Shown here piece by piece: positions 1 through 8,242 of a stretch of DNA of 64,000 nucleotides (within the stretch, counting starts at the first letter, position 1; each line of letters begins with the position of its first letter). A model generated the notes under the pieces. The model was not told where the DNA came from, ran no database searches, and saw nothing but the letters and a program-made list of their open reading frames with translations. The DNA comes from Clostridium sp. TW13 (GTDB lineage: Bacteria > Bacillota > Clostridia > Clostridiales > Clostridiaceae). Location: contig NZ_BROD01000001.1 in assembly GCF_024345225.1 (NCBI RefSeq), positions 2,180,362-2,244,361 of the forward strand, read 5' to 3'. Made by a program: the position numbers and the translations under genes.

Positions 1-9
1 AATCTCCTA

Positions 10-981
10 TCATATTGAAAACTTAAAAACATCCTTCTTAATCTTTTTAAATATAGGAGGTAAACTTTCTGCTATAGTTTTGTTTTTCATATATTCAAGT
101 TTTTCTGGTACATCTCTAAATATTAGTTTATACGCATATAAAAATTGATAGTTAAGCCCAAACTTATTATCAAAAAAGGCATTTAATTTAGGATCTCCGT
201 ATTTAGGATCCCCAATTATAGGATTTCCTAAGTGAGAAAGATGTGCTCTTAATTGATGACTCTTTCCTGTTATTAATTCAATCTCTAATAAAGAATAAGC
301 TCCATTACTTTGAATTGTCTTAACATCCATTTGAATTCTACTGGTATTAGGCTTGCTATCATCAAAAACCTTAGATAAATTTTTACTCTCATCCTTAGAA
401 ATATAAGCTGTATGTATACCATCACTAATTCTTCCCTTTACAAGGGCTGTATAATACTTTTTAATCTTACGTTCTCTAATTAATTCATTAAGTATTTTTA
501 AAGATTCAAAGTTTTTCCCAAAAATAACTATTCCAGAAGTATTTCTATCCAATCTATTACAAGAAGCTGGTACAAATGTAATCTCCTTTTCTGGTTGATA
601 ATCTCCCTTTTTATATAGATGAGATAAAACATAATCAGTCAATGTTGGTTCTCCATTCTTTCTATCAGAATGTACCAAAACTCCCGGCCATTTTTCTATG
701 AGTAAAATATTTTCATCCTCATAAGTAATTTTAATTCCACTAATATCTACGGTATTAAAAGTTTCTTCACTTTTTGGCGTAATATTTACATTCATATATT
801 TTATTTCAATGACATCGCCTATTTGCAAACTATATTTTTCTTTTTCTTTTTTCCCATTTACCCTTATATCGCCTTTTCTAAGCCCTTTGAATATTGCACT
901 AAGTGGAACATCCTTTAATAATTTTCTTAAAAACTTATCAAATCTTTGTCCCGCCTCATTTGCTCCTATTTCTATTTTCAA
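10..981 (-). CDS. RluA-family 23S rRNA pseudouridine synthase (RluC/D-like)
   Basis: This enzyme isomerises uridine to pseudouridine in RNA, most likely large-subunit rRNA. The ~60 N-terminal residues look like an S4 RNA-binding domain (QRFDKFLRKLL, then GDIRVNGKK). The catalytic centre NRLDRNTSGIVIF carries the conserved Asp of the RluA family, where HRLDR is the usual form; here Asn replaces His. GKSHQLRAHLSHLGNPIIGD near residue 240 is the second family signature. Length 323 aa is typical. The start is TTG at 981, chosen because GGGAG sits 9 bases upstream. The gene looks monocistronic, with the M20 hydrolase ending 70 bp upstream of it. The RNA target cannot be told from sequence. Confidence 0.9.
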   Translation of the reverse strand: MKIEIGANEAGQRFDKFLRKLLKDVPLSAIFKGLRKGDIRVNGKKEKEKYSLQIGDVIEIKYMNVNITPKSEETFNTVDISGIKITYEDENILLIEKWPGVLVHSDRKNGEPTLTDYVLSHLYKKGDYQPEKEITFVPASCNRLDRNTSGIVIFGKNFESLKILNELIRERKIKKYYTALVKGRISDGIHTAYISKDESKNLSKVFDDSKPNTSRIQMDVKTIQSNGAYSLLEIELITGKSHQLRAHLSHLGNPIIGDPKYGDPKLNAFFDNKFGLNYQFLYAYKLIFRDVPEKLEYMKNKTIAESLPPIFKKIKKDVFKFSI

Positions 982-1051
982 AAAAGATCAACTCCCATTT
1001 TTATTTTCATTTGTAATAAAGATTTATCCATTATATGAGATTAAGCTTTTT

Positions 1052-2239
1052 TTACTCATTTGTCAAATAATTAAAAGCGTTAGCACACTGAATTGCTACC
1101 CCAATTGGTAATGCATCCTCATCTATATTAAATAATGCATTATGAGCTGGCACATCTGTATTCTTTTCTTTATTACCTGTTCCTAAGAAATAAAATGCTG
1201 CATCCCTCTCCATTGCAAAATAAGCAAAGCTCTCAACTCCCATACTTGGAGCTTTTTGATTTGTTACATTCTCTTCTCCCAAAATGCTACTAGCTGAACC
1301 TTTTACTATATCAACCATAGCATCATTATTATAAAGGCAAGGATAACTCTCTTCTATTTCAATTTCCGCTTCTGCTCTCATTGAAGCACAAATGCCTTTA
1401 ACAACTTCATTTAATCTCTTCTTAACTTCCTCTCGATCATCTTTATCCATCGTTCTTATAATTCCTTTAAGAACAACTTCATCTGGAATTATATTTTGAG
1501 CTGTTCCTCCATTTATACTTCCAATAGTTATTACTGCAGGATTTGTTGGAGTAATTTCTCTACTTACTATTGTTTGTAAGGCTAAAACCACCTGAGCTGA
1601 TATAACTACGGGATCTATTGTATATTGAGGTGCTGCACCATGACCACCTTTACCCTTTATCTTAATTGTAAATGGATTTGATGCCGCATTGACTACACCA
1701 TATTTTACTTTTATTTTTCCAACCTGTAAATCTTCTGTTACATGCAATCCAAAAACTCCATCAACTTTAGGATTTTCTAAAACTCCTTCTTTTATCATTA
1801 CAGGAGCTCCACCTGTAGTTTCTTCAGCTGGTTCAAACATAAGTTTAATTGTTCCAGAGAAATCCTTCTTATGTCTGTTTAAAATTTTAGCTGCTCCTAA
1901 CAGAATTGTTGTATGGGCATCATGACCACACGCATGCATCTTTCCAGCAACTTTGGATTTATAAGAACAATTGTTCTTTTCTTGAATTGGTAACGCATCT
2001 ATATCTGCCCTTAATGCCACTACCTTAGGTTTTGATATACTCTCTTTTTCACCTTGAATTATTCCGCAAACTCCAGTCCTAGCTATAACTTCTGTGTTAA
2101 TACCTTCCTTTGTTAAATATTCTTGAATCTTTCCACAAGTTCTAAATTCCTCAAACCCTAATTCAGGATTTTCGTGTAAATCTCTTCTTACTTCAATAAG
2201 CAAATCTTTTATTTCAAGTGCTTCCTTATAAAAATCCAT
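1052..2239 (-). CDS. M20-family amidohydrolase (N-acyl-amino-acid or hippurate hydrolase type)
   Basis: A cytosolic zinc/manganese-dependent hydrolase that removes acyl groups from amino acids or short peptides. The metal-binding motif MHACGHDAHTTILLGAA and the general-base pair EPAEETTGG are intact, and the lid region GGHGAAPQYTIDPV and the C-terminal HNALFNIDEDALP are as expected. At 395 aa it matches the IAL/HipO group (family M20D). The start ATG at 2239 has a perfect AAGGAGG six bases upstream. It lies 10 bp downstream of the FtsA-like gene on the same strand, so the two are probably cotranscribed. The substrate is not predictable. Confidence 0.92.
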   Translation of the reverse strand: MDFYKEALEIKDLLIEVRRDLHENPELGFEEFRTCGKIQEYLTKEGINTEVIARTGVCGIIQGEKESISKPKVVALRADIDALPIQEKNNCSYKSKVAGKMHACGHDAHTTILLGAAKILNRHKKDFSGTIKLMFEPAEETTGGAPVMIKEGVLENPKVDGVFGLHVTEDLQVGKIKVKYGVVNAASNPFTIKIKGKGGHGAAPQYTIDPVVISAQVVLALQTIVSREITPTNPAVITIGSINGGTAQNIIPDEVVLKGIIRTMDKDDREEVKKRLNEVVKGICASMRAEAEIEIEESYPCLYNNDAMVDIVKGSASSILGEENVTNQKAPSMGVESFAYFAMERDAAFYFLGTGNKEKNTDVPAHNALFNIDEDALPIGVAIQCANAFNYLTNE

Positions 2240-2249
2240 AATATCCTCC

Positions 2250-4259
2250 TTATTCCCAAAATATTTTAATTATATCATTTTCCTTTAACACATCTGTATA
2301 AGATGCCTTCTCCCCATTTAATTGTAAATTAATCATCCCTTTAGATGCTTGTAAATCAAAATCAATAAAATTGAATATATCTACAAAAATATATTGCTTT
2401 TTATTTTTTAATATACACTCTTTACCATTAACTATTACTTTTAAAGGGTTAAATGTATCCTCTTCACCAATAAATGTTGTATCCGTATTTATTAGTGTTT
2501 CTTTTTTCTCTTCATTATATATATTCTTTGTAACTATTTTATCTCCATTTTTAATTTCATAGTCATCTTCTAACTTAATATCTCCAATACTTAAAATCTC
2601 ATCATCATTACATGAAATTACATACTTTTTCACTTCCCCTATGGTTTTAGGAAAAATTATCTCAACATCATCATTATTCTTAATTATAGAATCTACCTGA
2701 GATAGAACATTATTTATTTTTACTATAGGCTCTATATTTATTAATTCTTCATTGTAATAAAAATATTTTTCATCTACTTCTGATATATATTCCATTACCT
2801 TAGGAGCTGCATCCTTTCCATCTTGTGCAAAATCTACTTTGATTACATCTCCATTACTAACTTCACTTTCCAAGGTAGCTTCTATATTGTTAAGTAATAT
2901 TTTTGCTCCTACTGCAAACTCTCCAAATCCCAAGCGCTTTATGCCATTTACCATGAATCTGATATTTTTGCCATTCTTGCCAATAAGTACTTTAGGATTT
3001 ATTTGTGCATTCATAAGTACATCCATCACCGAATGCTTATGGGAATTAAATAAACTTATAGTTGAATCATTTAGCGTAACATCAATAAAATCTTTTCCCA
3101 TATTCTTAATAGCAACCAACGCTATTCCTAGAACAGTTACCCCTGTACTGCCTATACTCATATCATCACATACACAATCAATTACTGCTTCCCTGCCCTT
3201 TATAGCAATTCTTTGTACTGGTAAATTTAACTTTTTAGCTATAAATTCTTTAAAAAATTGAGTGTGAGCTCCGCCTCCAACTAAAAATACAGCACTAGGA
3301 GCCTTTCCGCCATTAAGTTCTAATAATCGTTCTCCAACATCGTTAGTCATTTTATCAACTACAGGTTCAATAACCTTTAATACATCTTCACTCTTAATTG
3401 TATTATCCAACCCTAAAATATCAGTATATGTAACCTCTTCTTTATCACTACATTGTCTCTTTATTCTTTCTGCAGTGATAAAATCTACTAAATATGCCTG
3501 TGCTATTGCCTCAGTAACCTCATCTCCAGCTAAAGGAACCATCCCATATGCAGATATACTATTATTGTTGCATATTGCTATATCTGAAGTTCCAGCTCCA
3601 ATATCCACCAAAGCAATATTTAGCAATCTCAAATTTTGAGGAATTACTGCTTCTAATGCCGCTATAGGTTCTAGTGTTAAATTCTCAACTTTTAAATTAA
3701 CTTTATTCATAACAGAATAAAGACTATCTACTACAGATCTTGGTAAAAATGTAGCTATAACATCAACCTTTATCTTTTCTCCCTTATGCCCCACTAAATT
3801 TGAAATAACATAAGAATTTAAATAATACGTTTTAACCGAATAGCCAACACAATATAATTTTCCATTTGTTTGTTTATTTATAACAGCTTCTGCTTCTTTA
3901 ACTGCTCCCATTTCTACTGTTCTAACTAAATTTTTATCTATTTCTACATCATCTATATCTGTCTCATAGGAAGCTTCTACAGTCTTTAAAAATCTTCCAG
4001 CTGCTGCAATTGAAACACTGCTTAAATTTATATTTATTTCCTTTTCTATATATGCTTTAATATTTCTAACTGTATCAGCAACTAGACCTATGTCGTGTAT
4101 TTGCCCATCTAACATGGCTCTTTCCTTATGTTCTATAAGCTTTTCTGCTACTACACAGAATTTTTTATCTCTCACAACACCAACTGTACCTTTAATACTT
4201 CTTGTCCCTATATCTAAAGAAAATATTGCTTCTCTTTCACTTAAATTCTCTATATTCAT
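2250..4259 (-). CDS. FtsA/PilM-like actin-fold ATPase with long C-terminal extension
   Basis: An actin-superfamily ATPase related to cell-division FtsA and pilus PilM. The phosphate-1 motif is FSLDIGTRSIKG near residue 13. The phosphate-2 region VDIGAGTSDIAI and the adenosine motif FLVGGGAHT follow in the right order. At 669 aa it is far longer than FtsA (~420 aa): beyond about residue 400 there is an extra ~270 residues with repeated beta-rich patterns (VIVNGKECIL, GDKIVTKNIY), possibly small accessory domains. No C-terminal amphipathic membrane helix of the classical FtsA type is visible. GAGGAG precedes ATG at 4259. The role, in division, envelope or sporulation, is inferred from the family only. 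Confidence 0.82.
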   Translation of the reverse strand: MNIENLSEREAIFSLDIGTRSIKGTVGVVRDKKFCVVAEKLIEHKERAMLDGQIHDIGLVADTVRNIKAYIEKEININLSSVSIAAAGRFLKTVEASYETDIDDVEIDKNLVRTVEMGAVKEAEAVINKQTNGKLYCVGYSVKTYYLNSYVISNLVGHKGEKIKVDVIATFLPRSVVDSLYSVMNKVNLKVENLTLEPIAALEAVIPQNLRLLNIALVDIGAGTSDIAICNNNSISAYGMVPLAGDEVTEAIAQAYLVDFITAERIKRQCSDKEEVTYTDILGLDNTIKSEDVLKVIEPVVDKMTNDVGERLLELNGGKAPSAVFLVGGGAHTQFFKEFIAKKLNLPVQRIAIKGREAVIDCVCDDMSIGSTGVTVLGIALVAIKNMGKDFIDVTLNDSTISLFNSHKHSVMDVLMNAQINPKVLIGKNGKNIRFMVNGIKRLGFGEFAVGAKILLNNIEATLESEVSNGDVIKVDFAQDGKDAAPKVMEYISEVDEKYFYYNEELINIEPIVKINNVLSQVDSIIKNNDDVEIIFPKTIGEVKKYVISCNDDEILSIGDIKLEDDYEIKNGDKIVTKNIYNEEKKETLINTDTTFIGEEDTFNPLKVIVNGKECILKNKKQYIFVDIFNFIDFDLQASKGMINLQLNGEKASYTDVLKENDIIKIFWE

Positions 4260-4295
4260 AAATACTCCTCATTTAACATTATTTTAACTTTATGT

Positions 4296-4376
4296 AACTT
4301 AGGCATCTTCAAAAAATAATTAAGTCCTTATACGACATATTCCGGAACTTGTTATTTATTTTCAGATGCCTTAACT
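4296..4376. repeat. Long imperfect inverted repeat, REP/MITE-like
   Basis: Two ~24-base arms beginning AGGCATCT face each other, at about 4300-4323 and 4350-4373. They are largely complementary, and ~25 bases containing TCCGGAA separate them. The structure is not followed by a T-tract in either direction, so a plain terminator is a weaker explanation than a dispersed palindromic repeat. It lies just upstream of the FtsA-like gene start. Confidence 0.55.
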
Positions 4377-4504
4377 AAAATTATATATTATAATACTTTA
4401 CTATTCAACTCACAACTATTTCGATAATTTTTATATTAATTATTATTTTTTCTAAATATTTTTTTTATATTTTGGGAAAATATATTTAAAGGCAGGTGAT
4501 TTTT

Positions 4505-4744
4505 ATGAATAGTAGTGTAGGAGTAAACTTAAATAAAGAACTTAATCAAATGTCAAAAAGAATAAAGATCCGGAGACCAAATCATAATTGTTGCGAAAAC
4601 CATGAAGCTTCAGCTAAATGTGATCCAATTGATACTATAATTAGCTGTTGTGAAAACGGGAAAAGTACTCAAAAAATTATGCTATTCTCTTTAGGTGCTT
4701 TTATTTTAGGATATTTTATTAAATCTCTTAATTCTCATCATTAA
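4505..4744 (+). CDS. Small single-pass membrane protein with paired cysteines
   Basis: Unrecognised protein of 79 aa. The N-terminal half is hydrophilic and basic and carries two CC pairs (NHNCCENHE, ISCCENGKS). The C-terminus has one hydrophobic segment (IMLFSLGAFILGYFI) that would span the membrane. ATG at 4505 is chosen over the in-frame GTG at 4496 because AGGTG lies about six bases before the ATG. It is alone on the plus strand, between an inverted repeat and a bidirectional terminator. The paired cysteines suggest metal or disulfide chemistry, but no function can be assigned. Confidence 0.65.
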   Translation: MNSSVGVNLNKELNQMSKRIKIRRPNHNCCENHEASAKCDPIDTIISCCENGKSTQKIMLFSLGAFILGYFIKSLNSHH

Positions 4745-4801
4745 AATTATTACGAAATTATTTAATTATTTTTCATATTTGTAATGATTTTATTAAAAAA
4801 A

Positions 4802-4854
4802 TAAAGTGGCTGCATAAAATGTACACTTATACATTCTAATACAGTCACTTTACA
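4802..4854. terminator. Bidirectional intrinsic terminator
   Basis: Arms AAAGTGgCTG and CAGtCACTTT enclose an inner AATGTA/TACATT stem. It sits between converging genes (plus gene ending 4744, minus gene ending 4865). Confidence 0.6.
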
Positions 4855-4864
4855 AAATTACTTA

Positions 4865-5104
4865 TTAGCCTCTTTCAAAACCTATATTAAAAAGATTAGT
4901 TCCTGGGTTTTTAACATATTCAATATATCTATCTATGTTTTCTTCCTTTATAGTTTCAGTTCTTGCCACCTTATCTGTAACATAAGTTATTTCTATAAGC
5001 TCCGTTTCTAAATTATATCTTACTAATACATTAACACCTGTTATTTGAATTAACTGCATATTTAAATCATATAACTGTTCTTCACGTACACTCATTGCCC
5101 CCAT
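4865..5104 (-). CDS. Small conserved-looking protein of unknown function
   Basis: Soluble protein of 79 aa, not recognised. It begins MGAMSVREEQLYDLNMQLIQ and has a predicted alpha/beta pattern (VNVLVRYN, IEITYVTDK) with no cysteines or membrane segment. ATG at 5104 is chosen because AAGGAG lies eight bases upstream. The in-frame GTG at 5113 overlaps that ribosome binding site and cannot be the start. It lies 124 bp beyond the helicase fragment on the same strand, so before the element inserted it was probably the next gene downstream of the helicase. Confidence 0.7.
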   Translation of the reverse strand: MGAMSVREEQLYDLNMQLIQITGVNVLVRYNLETELIEITYVTDKVARTETIKEENIDRYIEYVKNPGTNLFNIGFERG

Positions 5105-5227
5105 TTGATTCACTCCTTATTAATTTTCAAATCATTTTATTTATAATATTATGTTATATATCTTATCATATTTTATATATTAATAAAATAACATACTTTA
5201 GCTATTAAAACTATTATTTATTAAAAT

Positions 5228-5520
5228 TTAATCTATAAAATTTAATAAATTATTCTCTAATAATACCTTATATGAAAATTTCCTTACTATCCCATCCTGG
5301 AAGCTTATAGTAATCTCATCATTGTCTTGTTTCTGTATTATCCCTTTTCCGAAAGACCTATGATTTACGCTTTTTCCTTCTACAGATTCCTCATTGATTG
5401 TTACTTTTTCAAATCTCACTTCATTCATAAATGGACTTCTATTTTTAAATTTACCTGCTATCATTTTAGGAGAGTACAAATATAAATTATTTATTGCTCT
5501 TGTAATCCCAACAAAATATT
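5228..5520 (-). pseudogene. 3' fragment of UvrD-type helicase gene, cut off by element insertion
   Basis: The frame is open from the junction at ~5520 and reads YFVGITRAINNLYLYSP, which is helicase motif VI of the UvrD/PcrA/Rep superfamily. The last ~40 residues (VNHRSFGKGIIQ..., ISFQDGIVRKF) are the small beta domain found at the C-terminus of many PcrA/UvrD proteins. There is no proper start: the frame closes at TAA (5519-5521), exactly at the element end. It is the missing tail of the helicase gene whose front lies at 39585-41288, which stops after EERRLFY. Joined, they give ~662 aa. Alone, this fragment has no ATPase core and should be non-functional. Confidence 0.88.
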
Positions 5521-5549
5521 AATGTGTGAATATTTTTATAGAAAACTAA
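5521..5549 (+). repeat. Left terminal inverted repeat of the 34-kb element
   Basis: Begins AATGTGTGAATA and contains TATAGAAAA at 5537-5545. It matches the right end (39584 inward) with one 2-base gap and a few mismatches. Confidence 0.75.
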
Positions 5550-5615
5550 ATAAATGATATAATAACTATTTAATGTGAGTTTTCTATAACTTTACTAAAT
5601 ATATCTTATAGAAAA
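5537..5615. repeat. Subterminal TATAGAAAA repeat cluster
   Basis: TATAGAAAACT (5537-5547) is repeated inverted as AGTTTTCTATA (5578-5588) and again direct as TATAGAAAA (5607-5615). The first copy belongs to the terminal repeat. Clusters like this at element ends usually bind the recombinase; that role is inferred. Confidence 0.6.
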
Positions 5616-5619
5616 TAAT

Positions 5620-6600
5620 CTAGTCTAATTTTGTAAAATCTAACTCAACTATTATATCTGAAACTGATATATCTTTCTCATTACAATAACAATATAAATC
5701 ATACAATATATCGTAATCATATTCATAAATCCTGATACATGCATAATCTGAGTCATCATCAGGACTGATAAATTTGTTATCAATTAATATGCTTATTTGG
5801 CTTGATAATTTATTTATGTCTTTAACATTACTAGATACTTCATTCCAACTCATTACCAATCTCTCATGTGATAAGTGTTCTTTAATAGGATAGTTCATAC
5901 ATGTGACTAAATATTTCCTTGTAGTTTTACTTAGTTTAATTAATTTTTTTGAAAATTCATCAATTACTTTAAAATATTCTTTGCGATAATCTTTATCTAT
6001 GTCTTTTATTGAATCTTCTCCAAACACATAACATAAATATTGCTCATATGTACTACCTTTTTTTATACTACCTTTAGAATGCTCGATTGATCCATTAACA
6101 GAATCCATACAATTCTCCAAGTTATCATCTAAGTAACTTGCAATTTTCTCAATCTTTTTCTTATTTAGATTCATAATTTCATTGATAAAATCATACAAAT
6201 CTATACGCTTAATTAAGTATTTATTACTTTTATAAGTATTACTTTTCATCGAATGCTTTTCAAATAAAGTAAATATCCACAGTTCTTTATACTCTTTATA
6301 TAGTTCTTTATCTTCAAAACCTTGAATTGTCTCATCAACTTTTTTCTTTGAAGTTGTTGCAGTTATCTGAACTGATATTTTATCATTGGTACTTCCCAAA
6401 TCAATTGACGGATAGTTTTTTTGAATTCTATTCATATTGCTTAATTCTAAATCATATGCAATATTAAATAAATCACAAAAAAAATATTCACAATCCTTAT
6501 TTACATCATATTTGGATAACTTATTATTAAATTTAATGTAATACTGTAGCAAAGCAAGTCCCTTTATAATTTCTTCTACTTTTTTAGATCTTTTAATCAT
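5620..6600 (-). CDS. SMEK-domain protein (putative defence/conflict protein)
   Basis: 326 aa. The N-terminal ~140 residues match the SMEK domain pattern: an N-terminal helical pair, then NYPSIDLGSTNDKISVQITATT (D67 to T82 region), then TIQGFEDKELYKEYKELWIF. SMEK domains are known from bacterial conflict proteins, where they precede diverse effectors; the SIDLG...VQIT spacing recalls restriction-endonuclease-like folds, but I cannot confirm a catalytic set. The remaining ~180 residues are helical and polar and match nothing I recognise. AGGAGGT is six bases before ATG. It is the gene nearest the left end of the element and appears to have its own transcript. Confidence 0.65.
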   Translation of the reverse strand: MIKRSKKVEEIIKGLALLQYYIKFNNKLSKYDVNKDCEYFFCDLFNIAYDLELSNMNRIQKNYPSIDLGSTNDKISVQITATTSKKKVDETIQGFEDKELYKEYKELWIFTLFEKHSMKSNTYKSNKYLIKRIDLYDFINEIMNLNKKKIEKIASYLDDNLENCMDSVNGSIEHSKGSIKKGSTYEQYLCYVFGEDSIKDIDKDYRKEYFKVIDEFSKKLIKLSKTTRKYLVTCMNYPIKEHLSHERLVMSWNEVSSNVKDINKLSSQISILIDNKFISPDDDSDYACIRIYEYDYDILYDLYCYCNEKDISVSDIIVELDFTKLD

Positions 6601-6984
6601 ACAGTACCTCCTATCAATAAATATAATATTGCCTAATAAATATCAATTATTTTCTAAGCAACTTCATTCTTTGCTAATAATCACATTGTATACATCATTA
6701 TTTATGTATAATCTCTCACTTTATTGTGACATATTATAGGTTTAGAATTCATTGTTATTTATTATATACCTGTTTATTGGACGATAGAATTCTTCTTCAT
6801 TTGCATTTTTATCATAACTTATTTTATATTCCAACACAAATTCTATTCTTAATTTCAGAAAATCATTTTGTTTTATTTTAAAATATATTTTTGAGGCAGA
6901 TGTCCTGGCTTGTATGTCAATGGGATTCTTATATAGATTTCTCTTAATATATCAGATTATCAACACAGTTCATTAACATAAGCA
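6601..6984. other. Non-coding interval
   Basis: No open frame with a ribosome binding site was found. The interval is AT-rich and must contain the promoter of the SMEK gene. No repeat or RNA signature was recognised before the palindrome at 6995. Confidence 0.4.
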
Positions 6985-6994
6985 AAATAAAAAA

Positions 6995-7040
6995 GGCTAT
7001 ATAGTCTAGTCCAAAGATCTTTGGACTAGACTATATAGCC
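6995..7040 (-). terminator. 46-bp perfect palindrome; terminator of the DUF488/dual-OB operon
   Basis: From GGCTATATAGTC to its exact complement around a central AGATCT, every base pairs. On the minus strand it is followed by TTTTTTATTTT, so it can end the operon that stops at 7087. A stem this long with no spare loop is unusual for a simple terminator. Confidence 0.75.
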
Positions 7041-7086
7041 TCGACTAAAGTTTATTTATACGTAATACATAAAAATAATTACTAGT

Positions 7087-7776
7087 TTAAAACATAATAT
7101 TTCTAAACCCAACCCTACGTGGTTGCTCGATTATATTAGCAATTAATTTATAATGTGAAGCGTTCATATTGAAAACACATGCTAGGCTAAATATCACTAT
7201 AACATTGTTCAGTGTATAAGGTCGTGGTTCAGATTGACAAACTTCATAATAATATTTTTCTGTCAATATTGAATCTGTTATCTTAATATAACTATATCGT
7301 TGATTATTATATAAAAAACTTGCCATAATTCTTTTTTCTTTGAATTTATCTCTCCATAAATTCAATTCATCTAGTTCAACAATTAGTAATGAGTATTTTT
7401 TTAACTGTTTTCTTAATTCATTGGTTAAAATCGAATTGCTATTATTATAAAAGATATAATCTTGATGTGTAAGATAGTTTTTAATTTGATCTAACGTTGC
7501 TGTCCCTATTTTTTTCAAATAGTATTCTGAATCAATAATGTAGTTTTCTGGTTGAAACCAACAATCTTGCTTATCTTTCAATTTCACATAAATTGTATCC
7601 ATTACTTTTAAACACTGACCATCTTCATAAGTTATATCACTATCAAATAGTGCATATTCACTTTCTTCATCTTCTGATACTAATCTAATAAATTTTCCGT
7701 TACTAGTATCAATTCCAGCAACACAATATCCACCATTTTTATCTGACTTTGTAAGAATTATAACCTTTTTATCCAT
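7087..7776 (-). CDS. Dual OB-fold-type protein of a DUF488 operon
   Basis: 229 aa. The N-terminus KKVIILTKSDKNGGYCVAGI and the following DTSNGKFIRLVSEDEE fit the dual-OB (DuOB) family, small proteins of two OB-like barrels often found beside DUF488 proteins. There is no membrane segment and no obvious catalytic motif. C-terminal RPYTLNNVIVIFSLACVF is probably a strand-helix segment of the second barrel. It is the last gene of a three-gene unit with the two DUF488 genes (13 bp gap). An OB fold would suit nucleic-acid or nucleotide binding; that is inference from the family. Confidence 0.6.
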   Translation of the reverse strand: MDKKVIILTKSDKNGGYCVAGIDTSNGKFIRLVSEDEESEYALFDSDITYEDGQCLKVMDTIYVKLKDKQDCWFQPENYIIDSEYYLKKIGTATLDQIKNYLTHQDYIFYNNSNSILTNELRKQLKKYSLLIVELDELNLWRDKFKEKRIMASFLYNNQRYSYIKITDSILTEKYYYEVCQSEPRPYTLNNVIVIFSLACVFNMNASHYKLIANIIEQPRRVGFRNIMF

Positions 7777-7789
7777 ATCCTTCCCCCAT

Positions 7790-8242
7790 TTAAATATGTA
7801 TAATTTCTATATCTTCTCCAGTCAATATTTCTTTAATGTATTCGGCTACTAACCTCCTATGACAAAAAGTCGGTTCACTTTCACTACACAAAATACATAT
7901 ACTATCTAACTTATCTATCAAATATTCTCTTATATATGTTTCTAATTTCCTTTTTCTTAATAACATATTAAATTCTTTTTCGTATTCTCCCCAAGTAATA
8001 ACTTTATTTTTATAGTCCATAAGTATTTCCTTAGTAGGACTAAATTGGGTATTGTGTAAATACTCAACAGTCAGTATCTTGTATAAAAAATATTTAAGAT
8101 CATTGCCCTTTGTAAAACCTGCTAACTGACTTACGTTGTTTAATCTAACATCTAGCACTACTTTAATATTATTTAGTTCTAGTAAATTAAAAAACTCTTC
8201 TGCTGTCTTTTTTGTAAAACCAATTGTATAAACCTTAATCAT
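7790..8242 (-). CDS. DUF488 family protein (second copy)
   Basis: 150 aa, a compact DUF488 domain. It starts MIKVYTIGFTKKTAEEFF, has KVVLDVRLNN near residue 28 and ends with ICILCSESEPTFCHRRLVAEYI, the Cys..Cys-His-Arg signature of the family. It begins one base after the first DUF488 gene stops, so the two are translationally coupled. DUF488 proteins are thought to act on nucleic acids or nucleotides, but no reaction has been firmly established to my knowledge. Divergence from the first copy implies complementary roles, perhaps a heterodimer. Confidence 0.82.
   Translation of the reverse strand: MIKVYTIGFTKKTAEEFFNLLELNNIKVVLDVRLNNVSQLAGFTKGNDLKYFLYKILTVEYLHNTQFSPTKEILMDYKNKVITWGEYEKEFNMLLRKRKLETYIREYLIDKLDSICILCSESEPTFCHRRLVAEYIKEILTGEDIEIIHI

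Noticed and set aside
5228..5479. Independent 83-aa protein starting at TTG 5479
   Set aside because: The frame continues upstream as VGITRA (helicase motif VI) to the element end; it is the tail of the interrupted helicase, not a separate gene.
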